In this document: one piece after another, positions 10,155 to 19,684 of the stretch
Position numbering within the stretch: position 1 is the first letter of the stretch
Layout: the number at the start of each line of letters is the position of its first letter
Assembly (NCBI GenBank): GCA_010909165.1
Contig: VJWM01000186.1
Span: forward strand, 1-64,000
DNA: 64,000 bases
Direction: 5' to 3'
Source of the DNA: Anthoceros angustus
Lineage: Eukaryota > Streptophyta > Anthocerotopsida > Anthocerotales > Anthocerotaceae
Notes under the pieces: model-generated
Seen by the model: only the letters and a program-made list of their open reading frames with translations
Told to the model about the DNA's origin: nothing
Database searches by the model: none
Made by a program: the position numbers and the translations under genes

Positions 10155-11450
10155 TCAAATGCGTTCTCTTGCCAACGCCTGTGCTAATTGCCGGGTGTTC
10201 CTTACCTGCACACAAACACCCGTCCTGCGCCCACACGGTGTTTCTTCATTTGTCAGTTCTTGGGTTTCTTCCCATACCTCTGCCCTGTGCACACTCTCTA
10301 CTATGCATGCGGTGACTGTCATCAGACTGCCCGGCTTTTCACCACTCCTCTTCATGTTGAGCGGAATCCTGGCTGTGCGTGAGAAGTCCTCGTCTCGCCA
10401 TCGCGGTCTGTAAAATGCCACCGAGTGCAGCGGATCTACTCCCATCGCCGGTCCATGTGTGGCATCAGCAACCAGCAATACATCATAATTCCTTGCATTA
10501 GACACCAGACAATGAACCTCGATGACCGAAGCATCTTCGGTGCCTGGTTTGAATTCTATGCGAATCGGATCCCGACTGACCCCCATCACCTGCTCTTTGG
10601 TACCCGCAGAAGTGGTGATGCGCACCTCACATGGCCTCAATCTGTCTCCGTATAGCTGGAGTGCCTTCTGCACACGGGCACCAAGCAGCACCAGGTCTGC
10701 ACCTGTATCCACCAGCACACATTCCGGGGCAAAACCATTCACGGTGACATCTCGACCTCGATTATCCACCATGGCGACTCCCCCTTTTCCTCGAGCAGCT
10801 GGTTTCAAGTGCTCACCGCACAGACTAGTGAACCCAGACATCACGTCAACCTCTGCGAATGCCTCTTTCATCCAGGCCTGCATTGCCTGCTTGAACGGTT
10901 GCACCTTGACTCCCAGATCGCGCAGGCTGACCATGGGCACATCCATTGCCTTGTCCAGTAAGAGCTCCATACTGGGCGGTTTTCTTTTTGAGAGGTTCAT
11001 GGACTCAGGGTCCTCCAACTGCCTGAAGGACTTGGGCATTTTGAGTTGATTTCTTTCCCCAATCCTTTTCCCTTTGACACCTTCCCCCATGTCAACGTCG
11101 CCTTTCATACCAGGGGCCACCCCCACGGTCATCAACGCGTACACTTCTTGGTCCGAGTCATACTCTTCCAGGGAAATGTCTGCGGTTCCCGATGTGCTTA
11201 CACTCATCGCCAACTGTTCTTGCAGTCTGTGCACCTCACTTAGAAGCGCCTTTCGGGTGTAGCCCACCGTCGGTTTCATTTTGTCACCCACCCGATCCCC
11301 AACTCCTTTGGGCTTGAATTCTAGGTGAGCTTGCCAACATGCTGCCTCCGTGTGACCTGTCTTGGCGCAGGTCTTGCACACCTCTTTTTCCTTAGCTCCA
11401 CCAACTCGATACTCGCACTCAAAGGCTTTGTGTGAACCCCTGCATCGCAA
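10155..11450 (-). CDS. Gypsy gag C-terminus with zinc knuckle plus aspartic protease
   Basis: The longest intact frame in the window (431 codons). Near the start is a zinc-knuckle-like motif (CKTCAKTGHTEAAC, spacing C-x2-C-x4-H-x4-C). A coiled stretch (LLSEVHRLQEQLAMSV) and an acidic linker follow. About residues 238-260 hold VLVDTGADLVLLGARV, the Asp-Thr-Gly active site of a retroviral-type aspartic protease. The downstream YDVLLVADATHGPAMGVDP segment fits the end of the protease fold. The frame closes at 10155, about 110 bp before the methyltransferase's in-frame TAG. In a working element gag-PR-DNMT would be one polyprotein. The 5' parts of gag lie upstream in other frames. Confidence 0.85.
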   Translation of the reverse strand: MRCRGSHKAFECEYRVGGAKEKEVCKTCAKTGHTEAACWQAHLEFKPKGVGDRVGDKMKPTVGYTRKALLSEVHRLQEQLAMSVSTSGTADISLEEYDSDQEVYALMTVGVAPGMKGDVDMGEGVKGKRIGERNQLKMPKSFRQLEDPESMNLSKRKPPSMELLLDKAMDVPMVSLRDLGVKVQPFKQAMQAWMKEAFAEVDVMSGFTSLCGEHLKPAARGKGGVAMVDNRGRDVTVNGFAPECVLVDTGADLVLLGARVQKALQLYGDRLRPCEVRITTSAGTKEQVMGVSRDPIRIEFKPGTEDASVIEVHCLVSNARNYDVLLVADATHGPAMGVDPLHSVAFYRPRWRDEDFSRTARIPLNMKRSGEKPGSLMTVTACIVESVHRAEVWEETQELTNEETPCGRRTGVCVQVRNTRQLAQALARERI

Positions 11451-11455
11451 GCACT

Positions 11456-11800
11456 TTACTGGCCGCTTGGTGGCCGACAGACTGCTGGACGCCCGATGTG
11501 CAAATTTCTCCGTAGAGCATTCCCTTGTGGCTGGTCACGATGGGAGCCCCTTCCTTGTAGCCTTTGTGTATTCGCGGCATGCTGATGCCCTTTGACGAGA
11601 TTATGTTCTTCCCAATACGCACTGGTCACAGCGTCTCCTTTCATGACCCTTTCCGCCATTTCATAAGCCTGCTCCAACTCGTAGTCTGCGCCATGCAGCA
11701 TGTGGAGAAAGTTGGCGATCACCCTCCTCTGTCTACCTGGAAGGGCGGCTATGTAGATTTGTGCGGCTTCTCGCATAGTCTTCACTGTGTCCTTTACCAA
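11456..11800 (-). pseudogene. Gypsy gag, middle segment
   Basis: Frame continuing gag between the N-terminal piece and the zinc-knuckle ORF. It encodes TMREAAQIYIAALPGRQRR and LHGADYELEQAYEMAERVM, a helical stretch typical of the capsid C-terminal half. Frameshifts on both sides separate it from its neighbours, and the last 30 or so residues are probably out of frame. Confidence 0.6.
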
Positions 11801-11833
11801 ATTTTAATCTCGTGACACGCTCAAGGGGCTCAT

Positions 11834-12412
11834 TTAATGGTGAATCGACGCCTCCTGAATCTTCTCTATGGAAGATACTGGAAACATCTCTGCGAATCTG
11901 TTGAACATTTCATCCACCAGGTATGTGATGGCAGCCGCTTGCGTCGCACTGGATGTTTCCTCCTCTTCATCTCCTTTCGCAGCCCTTTTGGCTCTGTTTG
12001 CCCTCGCCAGGGACCGAGCATCCTGCAGAATTTGATCCTTGCAATCACGATAACACGTCAGCACCTCTCCTGCCAAGAATGTGCTCATCTTCCTCAGCGC
12101 CATCTCCGGGGTAAATTCCGACTTGTACTTGAGCACCATCTCATCAATTGCCCATCTGAACTTTTCTTCAAAGTTAGCAAGTGACATGCTGCCATGTCGA
12201 CCCGTGAATACATCATTCTTGCTGGGGGCTGCCTCATACTCCATCCTTACCTCACCACTGTTCTCTTCAAACTTTAGGGAGCGAATGGGGCTTCGATTCC
12301 ACTCAAACTGACCACCGACCCTGCAAACCGAAGGATATTGAGCAGCGGGACTGCGAGATTCCTGCACCGGGGTATTCTCGTTTGTCCAGCCCAAGCGCAG
12401 GAGCACCATCAC
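11834..12412 (-). CDS. Gypsy gag, N-terminal segment (methyltransferase element)
   Basis: ORF of 192 codons starting at ATG 12412. After a variable N-terminal 75 residues it has FTGRHGSMSLANFEEKFRW, LKYKSEFTPEMALRKMSTF and LAGEVLTCYRDC, the Phe-x-Gly start and helical pattern of Ty3/gypsy capsid domains. An acidic linker (GDEEEETSS) follows. It lies between the 5' leader/LTR (12770-13218) and the gag-PR frame in the right order, which supports a single element read from the minus strand. Confidence 0.7.
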   Translation of the reverse strand: MMVLLRLGWTNENTPVQESRSPAAQYPSVCRVGGQFEWNRSPIRSLKFEENSGEVRMEYEAAPSKNDVFTGRHGSMSLANFEEKFRWAIDEMVLKYKSEFTPEMALRKMSTFLAGEVLTCYRDCKDQILQDARSLARANRAKRAAKGDEEEETSSATQAAAITYLVDEMFNRFAEMFPVSSIEKIQEASIHH

Positions 12413-12496
12413 ACGTCAATCTCGCCCCCTGCGTGAGATTATGTACGGCATTGCATCAAAGTTAGTGCTGGTACCTCCGTTCGTCCAGTCTGCTAA

Positions 12497-12769
12497 CTAG
12501 GCCAACTTGTCAATAACTTCATCCCACAGCCTCCGCCACAGGTATGCAGGGTCTATCTCTGCCAGCACGGCCAGCTCAGAGATGGGACGGCCAGCATAAA
12601 ACAGCAAAGAGAAATCCACAACGTTCTCTTCGGAATACACCATCTACTTAGCTTTCGTCGGCAACCGTGGGCCCTCTTCGCAACGTATGTTGAAACACTT
12701 GGGTCTTCCACGAGCTCTTCGATGCTGGCAGTCGCAATGTCGAGCTCCAGAAGGTAGGGATTGCTAATG
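12497..12769 (-). pseudogene. Short leader ORF between LTR and gag
   Basis: Between the LTR and gag the minus strand carries coding-like sequence in two frames: LLELDIATASIEELVEDPSV at the LTR-proximal side and FSLLFYAGRPISELAVLAEI then LWRRLWDEVIDKLA, ending in TAG at 12497-12499. I do not recognise it. It could be an extra gag N-terminal extension or a captured piece. No counterpart was found beside the LTR at 50.3-50.7 kb, which lies at the other end of its element. Confidence 0.35.
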
Positions 12770-13218
12770 TGCAAAAGTCGATCACGTCCCCTTTGGGCCC
12801 GTCCGTCGATACCCCCCCTTTTTCTTCCAAGAGCCTCGCATCCACCGCCACTCTAGGAGCTGTATGGCTGTCCTTCCAGCCGAAAAACATCAGCAATCCG
12901 CCTCTCCTCGCGGATCGCTGCCCTTTTGACGACCCCCGCTTGGCGCCGTCCGCGACTAATCACGGGCGATCCACTTGGGAAGCCCGCGGCGCCGTCCGTG
13001 ATTCCGGTAGAAGCCGTAACCTCGCCGTAATTACATACAGCTTGGCGCTTCATGCTCGGCTTCTGTCTTTCGACTTGTTGCCGTGTCAAACCTCATACGC
13101 ATCGGAGATGGGCATACACATGCCCATAACAATCCATGCACATGAGCATGTGATGGTCACGCACACCCCGCATGCACACATACCCATTGCACTCTCTAAC
13201 ATCCTATTTGCCATGACA
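12770..13218 (-). repeat. 5' LTR of the methyltransferase-gypsy element
   Basis: This ~449 bp block starts TG and ends CA on either strand. A ~458 bp copy of high similarity lies at 50271-50728, at the far (3') end of the second methyltransferase-gypsy fragment. Position fits: here it precedes gag, there it follows pol. It includes a run of CATG/CACATG-rich sequence near 13100-13180. A tRNA-complementary primer site next to 12769 is not obvious. Confidence 0.65.
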
Positions 13219-13307
13219 ACGCCCTTTCTGCAGAGAACTTTGGTTGGACAATTTACCTGCAGCAAGGGAAGGGAGCGCAAGTGCACCGAGCTCATCTGGA
13301 CTGAGGA

Positions 13308-14691
13308 TCATGAGCGGAATCGGAGTAGGAGGGGGCTTGCAACAACCCCACAGTCGCCAGCAGTATGTCAAGTTTGGGGAAAAGAAAGGCTGACGACGCA
13401 GGCGTTGGCAAGCACTTTGAGCATGTCTCATGCTAACCGGAGGATACGGTTGCCGATCGGCTGCGCATCTTTCTTGGATTGCTGAGAGGGCATGCCCAAA
13501 GAAGCAGGCTGAGTCAATGGTGGCAAGTGCACCCGTAGATTGGGATTCTTTGAAGACTGCCTTTCTGAATCATTTTCGGGGTCTCAGTTACGCTCACCAC
13601 ATCCTGGCAAAATTGAGAACTCTCGATAGGAAGAAGAGGGAGTCCTTGTTTGATTATGTTGAGAGGTTCTATGGCTACTTAGATGGAGTGCCGAAGTGTG
13701 TGCCTATGATGCCGGGAAATCCACCCACATCAGGATACTCACAAGAGCAAGCGTTGGACTGGTTTGTGAGTGGGTTATCTCGAAAAATGGAGGTACACTA
13801 CAAGCGAGGGACGAAGACGTTGGCTGGAGCAATCCGATTAGCGGAGGAGTGGGAATCGGCTGAGCTAGGAAGGAGGAGGAAAAAGAGACGGAGTCACAAG
13901 AAGAGGAAGGGGTCCAAGAGGTCTAGCTCTTCTTCTTCTTCCTCCTCTTCCACTCATCCTCATCTTCTTCTTTTGAAAATGAGGAGAGTGGTACCCAGGA
14001 GAGCTCCACATCAGATGAAGAATCCGAGAAAGCCTACGAACGACGCATGAGGAAGGACTTGGAGAAAGTTAAGAAGAGGCAGGAAGAAGTTGAACGTGCA
14101 CTGAAGAAGGAGAGGAAAGAGAAGACGGTTTGACGGATGGAGAAGGGGGAAACTTCCGCTGCAGGAGGGGGGATTGCAAGACAAGTGGAGGCTTTGACAA
14201 AAAGATTGACAGAATTGGAGGTCAAGGCTGTGAAAAATCAAGCTCCACGGAGGTCACCTTCACCTGCAAGACAGTTGGTGTATTGCTCAATTTGTCATCA
14301 GACAGGACACACCAACCGGGAATGTATTTGAGCACCGCGGCATGTTGTGAATCACGTGGAATCTGTCATGCCTGGTGATTATTGGTACGTGGATGAAGCT
14401 TACCAAGTGCAGGTAGTCACTGGAAGTCGACCGCCTCAGTCGATGAGGGCGACTTACCAACCTGCAGTACCAGTCGCTGTGAGGTATGGATCACGGCCTA
14501 CCTCACTAGGACCATGGAGACCAGAACCGTCACAGAGGCCGATGGCAATTCCACCTGGGTGCTGCTACAATTGTGGGGCACCTGGTCATTATTCGAATGA
14601 TTGCCCAGAACCTCGAAAACAAATGGGTTTTGTACCTTTTTGTCAAGTATGCAAGGAGTTGGGGCACAAGGTTGGCGATCTGTAAACGATC
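13308..14691 (+). pseudogene. Ty3/gypsy gag with three zinc knuckles
   Basis: Starts near ATG 13308 (MSGIGVGGGLQQ) and shifts frame into 13430-14050. There FLNHFRGLSYAHHILAKLRT, ESLFDYVERFYGYLDGV and ALDWFVSGLSRKMEVHY give the retrotransposon gag pattern. A Ser-run and a Lys/Arg/Glu coiled segment follow. Frames 14137-14331 and 14347-14685 carry CSICHQTGHTNREC, CYNCGAPGHYSNDC and CQVCKELGHKVGD, three CCHC-type knuckles, the last incomplete. The same knuckle block recurs at 16.8-17.3 kb. Protease and polymerase do not follow here. Confidence 0.8.
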
Positions 14692-14720
14692 TGGTATTGG
14701 AAACTCCTATTGCCTTGTGA

Positions 14721-14737
14721 TTTTTTTTTTTTTTTTT
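14721..14737. repeat. T17 homopolymer
   Basis: Seventeen consecutive T just after the end of the gag knuckles. It may be a decayed poly-A tail in reverse or a polypyrimidine stretch. Confidence 0.8.
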
Positions 14738-14833
14738 GCTAAGTTTGGTGTCAAGAAGAGCTGGGTTGTTAGTAGGAAGGAATATTTATAGCATAAGTGT
14801 CCTTAGCCTATGGGTTTGGGTTGTTTCCTAGGT

Positions 14834-15470
14834 TAAATAATAAATGGTCCTTGGACCATAAACTCGATACTCCTTGGCCTTTGGTCTCGAATATCTAATA
14901 AAAGTCTATATATGTGGGGGGTCCTCATCGAGGTAGCTAAGTGCTAAGTCCATAGGCTAGTGGTCGAACCAACCGGAGCTGTAGTTGAACTAGTGTGTGG
15001 TCATCAAAAGTGCCGGCTATGTTCCATGGTAGGAGAGAACCGAAAGGTGGTCGCGAAGGGAGAAGTGAAAGGCCGGCGGGTCGGGGAATTTTGAGGATAT
15101 AACCCTAAGAAAACTCTAAAGGCCGGGAGGCGATTCATTTATGGAGCGCAACGATCACGGTCAAGCAAGCGCCGAGGAGCTAAGCGGGGCATGAAGCAAC
15201 TGGAGCGAGCCAGGGCGTATGAGCTGAAGCTGGGGGGCAGCACCGCAACCGGCAGGAAGGTGCGAGGCGCAGCAACGGAGGGAGGCAGCTTCGAACCCTC
15301 ATTGGTGAAGGCGGCGAGCTCGCGGCGCTGAAGAAGGAAGGCGCTGCTGGCGGAGGCAAGCTCGCGAGGCCGTGGAGGTAGGAACCCTGGGGGACTGACC
15401 AAGTTGGAAATTCTGAGGCGAGCTATCAACAGTTCGAGGCGCCGGGGGGCAGTGAGGTTGTTGTAGGAGC
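14834..15470 (+). repeat. Leader of coiled-coil element copy B
   Basis: Aligns with 371-730 and the following bases of copy A, including the AACCCTAAGAAAACT block. No coding frame is convincing here. It ends where the copy B reading frame opens. Confidence 0.6.
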
Positions 15471-15473
15471 ATG

Positions 15474-16076
15474 GCGCCCAAGGCCGCAGCAGAAATTTCG
15501 ACCGCCCAATGGCCGAATATGGACCATTGGAAGGTCCGAGCTGGAGGATTGGTGAGGGAGCTGGGGCTCAGCTTCATGGAGAAACGATGGAACTATGTGA
15601 GCCTAAGTTTGGTGCAGGAGTGTGCTCGCTAGCTAAAGGCTAAGCAACCAAGAGAAGGAATCAGAGCGAGGCCCCAGGATTGGGATATCGAATTGGTCAG
15701 GGAGGTGTATGGGCGCAGCGAGGAGGAAGCGGGAGGATTGGTGATTGAGCCCTCCCGGAAGAGGAGCAAAACGGCAGCAGCAGCGCCTCTGGTCAAGATG
15801 GGCGTAATTCGGGAACCCAATGGATGGTTGACCCGAGAAATGGTCTCTGCGCAGCTTATGGGTCTGGCTAGATGGCTCCTTTGCTTCCTGCAGCACAAGA
15901 AGCAAGATTATTTGTCTGACCATTTGCTGCTTTTTCTCCATGAAGTTGTCAAGGGTACAAGGATCGATTGGGGCCAGATTATTTTTGACAAGTCAGGTGG
16001 AGGAGAGGTCAATCGACCTCCCTTCCCTCGCCTCCTTAATTTCGCCCTTCCTGGTTCACCTGTATGCACACTCTAA
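15474..16076 (+). pseudogene. Plant transposon-type protein, copy B N-terminal domain
   Basis: A single frame with one amber codon (TAG 15630-15632) runs from about 15474 to the stop at 16074-16076; candidate starts are ATG 15576 or earlier. It encodes WKVRAGGLVRELGLSFMEK, then REGIRARPQDWDIELVREVY, GGLVIEPSRKRSK, NGWLTREMVSAQLMGLARW and FLHEVVKGTRIDWGQIIFD. The last part has the 'I-D-x-G-x-I-I' look of the plant transposon-associated domain seen in many repeat proteins. The coiled-coil half present in copy A is deleted, and the 3' tail follows directly. The role is unknown; it could be a gag-like nucleic-acid-binding protein of a non-autonomous element. Confidence 0.55.
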
Positions 16077-16096
16077 CTGTTTGCCTAAGATAGAGA

Positions 16097-16354
16097 TTGT
16101 GGCCTCCCTCCACAGTGGAAGCGAGGTGGAGGTTCTGTGGGAGGATTTGTCAGATCAGCGGCGAGGGAGGAGGGCTCGTGGAGGTGACAGCAGAGGACGG
16201 AGGGCCAGGCGACCAAGTCGGAGGAGGGCGCGAAGATAACGTAGGCAAAGAGTAGTGGCATCCTAGGAATAGAACCTTGGATAGGGTGCCATCCTGGACC
16301 TAAGATCGTTCGAAATTGTAGGGGCGCGATAAGGAATCAAATCCAACAATTATC
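16097..16354 (+). repeat. Tail repeat P, duplicated at 29714-29971
   Basis: Nearly identical 258 bp blocks at both places, starting at TTGTGGCCTCC and ending at CCAACAATTATC. The second copy forms the junction between the two 12 kb tandem units. Confidence 0.85.
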
Positions 16355-16745
16355 CAACAAGTGGTAGGAGGTAGGCCCTACAATTGTTTGTTGTTGGTAG
16401 GTCCCGAGGCGACTAAAGCAAACATGGGAGGCGCGGCCGCCGAGAGTTGGTGGTTGAGGATGCCAATTGTGGGAAGGCAATGGGAAAGGAATAGGACGAT
16501 CACGGGGTGGTGAAGTCGTTGCAACGTAGGGGGTCCCCGCGAGCCTCCACCTCCGTGGGGGTGTGGACCTATAGTCGAGGGTGGGCAGGTCGGAAGCTCC
16601 ACGAGGACGGAGGCGTGGCTCCTGCGGAGTGAGTTGAAGTTGACACTGTGTGAGGGAGCTTGGGGGTGGAGAGGTGTATGGTTTTGGATAACAGTGAGAC
16701 AAATAAGAGTCTCATGGGAAAACCTATTGTAGAAGGATAGTGGAC
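16355..16745. other. No recognised gene
   Basis: Pro/Ser-rich ORFs on the minus strand only. The sequence lies between the copy B tail and the next gag fragment. Confidence 0.4.
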
Positions 16746-16747
16746 AA

Positions 16748-17382
16748 GTGTGGCCACTAGAGGGTGAATCTGGAGCCAGATTGACACAAGGTCAAAGGAA
16801 GAACCAAGCTCCATGGAGGTCTCCCTCGCCAACAAGGCGACGTTGGTGTATTGCTCAATTTGCCATCAAATGGGACACACCAACAGGGAATGTATTTGTG
16901 CACCACGAAACCATGTGGTCATGCCCTGGGACTATTGGTATGTGGATGAAGCTTACCGGTGCAAGCGGTCACCGTAAGTCGGCCACCTCAATCCATGAGG
17001 GCAACTTACCAACTGCAACACGACCCTCGAGGTATGGATCGCGACCGCCGCCAGTCCATGGAGGCCTCGATCCATCACGAGCCGATGGCGGCAATTCCAC
17101 AAGGATGTTGTTATAATTGTGGCACACTAGGACATTACTCGAATGATTGCCCAGAACCCCGAAAGCAAGTGGGTTATGTGCCCTTTTGTCAGGTATGCAA
17201 GGAATTGGGGCATAAGATGGGGGATCCCAGGTGTTCGGGGGTGGCGCGAGTGGCACCAACGCGACTGTGGGGTCGAGGTTCACGGTCATGGCGGAGGAGA
17301 CACGAACCAACCTCAAACCAAGGACATAAGAACCACGACGCCCATGTCAAGGTAGAATAACACGATTTCCTCGACGACTCGC
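16748..17382 (+). pseudogene. Second gypsy gag C-terminus with zinc knuckles
   Basis: Diverged copy of the knuckle block at 14.2-14.7 kb. CSICHQMGHTNREC is split by a frameshift, then SRPPQSMRATYQ, CYNCGTLGHYSNDC and CQVCKELGHKMGDPRC (intact C-x2-C-x4-H-x4-C). The gag body upstream is missing. It leads into the gypsy protease/RT fragment at 17.6-18.9 kb and may be the same element. Confidence 0.75.
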
Positions 17383-17682
17383 ATGTGACATCGTGAATTG
17401 TGGAAGGGTACGAGGAGAGATGAGCGGATGAAGGATTGATGGTGGCCAAGGTGACCACGCCGACGAGAAGGATCAAGGTGGAAAGAGGCGTGGCCACGAG
17501 GAAGAACGGAAGCGGAGGAGGGTGAGGGATGACTTGCCTTGGCCTCCGGAGACGCGGGGCACCCAGCCGCGCGAGGAGGGGGAGGAATGACCCCACCCTA
17601 CCGGGGTAGGGCGTATCATCATGCAGGTCCGGCACTCTGAGGGTAGGCGGGCACCTCGGTAGGGCGGAACGAGGAAAAGCTG

Positions 17683-18900
17683 AATGAGGGGGAGGAATGG
17701 TCTACGTTTCCGCCCGATATCAGCCGCGAAGTGGCGGCAATGCTGGAGGAAGAGTTGAAGCGGCTCACCCAACATTCGAGGGAGAAGGGAGCGGAGCCAG
17801 ACATTGTGGAGCCGCCGGGTATGGAGTCCCACCCGACTGGATGGACCGCGGATTCGGGAAGTTTACCAATAAGGTCGGAATCAACTAGCGTCAGGGCTGT
17901 AAACGGGGAGGAAACCTTGTCGATAAAATCTTGATTTGACACATTGCTGATCACAGTGGTCAACTTGAGGCAGCCATGAAGTCAAGGTCCCAAGATTGTA
18001 AAGGAAGCGATGGGGCATCCACGAGGCTATGGGGACGAGACGGCGTGGAGGTGAACGTGGGTAACTTGTTGATTTGGGGCACCCGAGATTGAGGTTGAGA
18101 TTGGATGTTTGGTGCCCAATGTGCCATTGATTCGGGATCGAGTCAACTTGATGACTGAGAAACGACTCATCAACTTGGGTTCACCAAGTTTCATCCGTCC
18201 GAGTATTTTTGCGGATACCGACCAAACAAGGAGGAAGCCACCGAGTGAAAGCGGAATGCCCAACCTGTGATTGAGGTCCTGCCTTCCACCTCACCTACAT
18301 TGTTATGAGGCCCGTGTCGGATTTAGGCTATAAGGTTTTGATAGGCGACCTTGGCTTATGGTACCTCTTGTGTCTTTGATTTCGTGAGTGGCGTCACCTT
18401 CAAGTAGGGAGGGACTGCGAGGTGGCTAGTCGTGTCATGGAGCAAGGCACCATGAGGAGGGGAGTCCGCGCCGGTCCGATGGGTACACCTCGGGAAATGC
18501 GGGTAAGCTCCTCCAAGGACAGCCAGACCCTCGGTTGAGGTCGGTGAAATAAAGAGTGATTTGGTGCATTCACGCTGTATGTAGAAGATGTCGTAGAAGA
18601 GTCAAGGATGAGGCACATAGGGAAGGAGTAGCCTTTTGGAGGGGTAAGGCCTATGATCGTGATTTTCCGAGGAGGGATCCGGAACTAGTGCGGTCAGGAG
18701 GGACATATGTAGACCCCGACAGTAGAAGACTTGGAGTTAGAACCTAGCAAGATAGTCAAGGTTTCTAAGCATCTAGGATAGAGAAAGAGGAGTTTTGTAG
18801 TGTGCTTAGGGAGTATGTCGATGTGTTTGCCTTCAAGATTCTTGTGGCGCGACTTCGATAGCGGCATAATCCCGTGTTGTTGTACTAAGGGTCCGCTCCC
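17683..18900 (+). pseudogene. Gypsy protease and start of RT
   Basis: Plus-strand pol remnant. Around 18118-18180 adjacent frames give IDSGSS and VNLMTEKRLINLG, the Asp-Ser-Gly active site and following helix of a gypsy-type protease. Around 18745-18850 the frames give KIVKVSKHLG and LREYVDVFAFK, the segment just before the RT fingers in Tat/Athila-like elements ('E-Y-x-D-V-F-A'). The stretch is broken by many indels and nothing after about 18900 is recognisable. The copy at 30920-32115 is the same fragment. Confidence 0.6.
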
Positions 18901-19520
18901 AAGAGAATGATGGGCTCCGTTGTCGCCGATCGCGACTGTTTCGGACTCAAAACACATACGTTTATCGCTTCCATGCTATTACCCGTGATGTCCACCGAGC
19001 AGGGCTTGAGGAAACGTTTAAGACCTGCTTTGCGTCCGTATCATTCCATCGTCTCTCATACTTCTAGTCTGTCCTCTTACCACTCTCGTTACACTCATCT
19101 AAAATCACTCACGCCAAAATCTCCACATCTCGCGACACTCAACGTCCTTGAAAAAATGGGCGGGCTGTGGTCGGACCTCTCTCCGTCATTCACTGGGCCT
19201 CTCCATCCGGCTCTACACGCCTCCCGGAGTTCCTCCGCTCACCTGCCCGGCCCGCCAACGTTATTCGCTCGCGACGAGCAAGGGTCCCCTTGCCGTCGTC
19301 TGCACACCATATGTTAGGTCCGTCACGGGACCCGGATCCTCTCCGAGCGCCGTGCCTCCCGGTGACTCAGACTCACGTTAGCGAAGACGACAAGGGTCCG
19401 TAAGGAAGCCAGGCATCAACACCAAGAAAAGATCCTTTACTAGAGCAAACTCAGCCCTCTTATACTACGCCCAAGGTTGGCATCTTTATTACACTCCTAT
19501 TCTCGAAAGGCTACCAAGGC
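18901..19520. other. No recognised gene
   Basis: ORFs of 136 and 78 residues on the plus strand are Ser/Pro/Leu-rich and have no family signature. The sequence abuts the outer edge of the copia LTR. Confidence 0.4.
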
Positions 19521-19522
19521 TA

Positions 19523-19671
19523 TGTTTATTTTGCGAGGAGCAAAAAACAGACTTTGTAAAAATGATTCAACAAAAGTGTGTTGAACAAATACATATGGCC
19601 TCACTATATATGTAACTCAAAACAGGTTCACATGACCAACCCTAACTAGCCGCACCCTTTTATATTTAACA
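19523..19671 (-). repeat. 3' LTR of short-LTR copia element (copy 1)
   Basis: 149 bp starting TG and ending CA, matching 25233-25375 with about a dozen differences and a few single-base indels. A purine-rich run lies just inside (19672-19684, read on the minus strand as TTTAGAGGGAG), a good polypurine tract. Flanking bases GGCTA (left) and TGCTA (right of the other LTR) may be a mutated target-site duplication. Confidence 0.85.
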
Positions 19672-19684
19672 CTCCCTCTAAAGG

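Noticed and set aside
10522-11049. 175-codon plus-strand ORF
   Set aside because: Shadow of the gag-protease frame on the minus strand, which has clear motifs.
18907-19317. 136-codon plus-strand ORF
   Set aside because: Duplicated exactly with the tandem unit, so repetition is no evidence of constraint; Ser/Pro/Leu-rich and without motifs.
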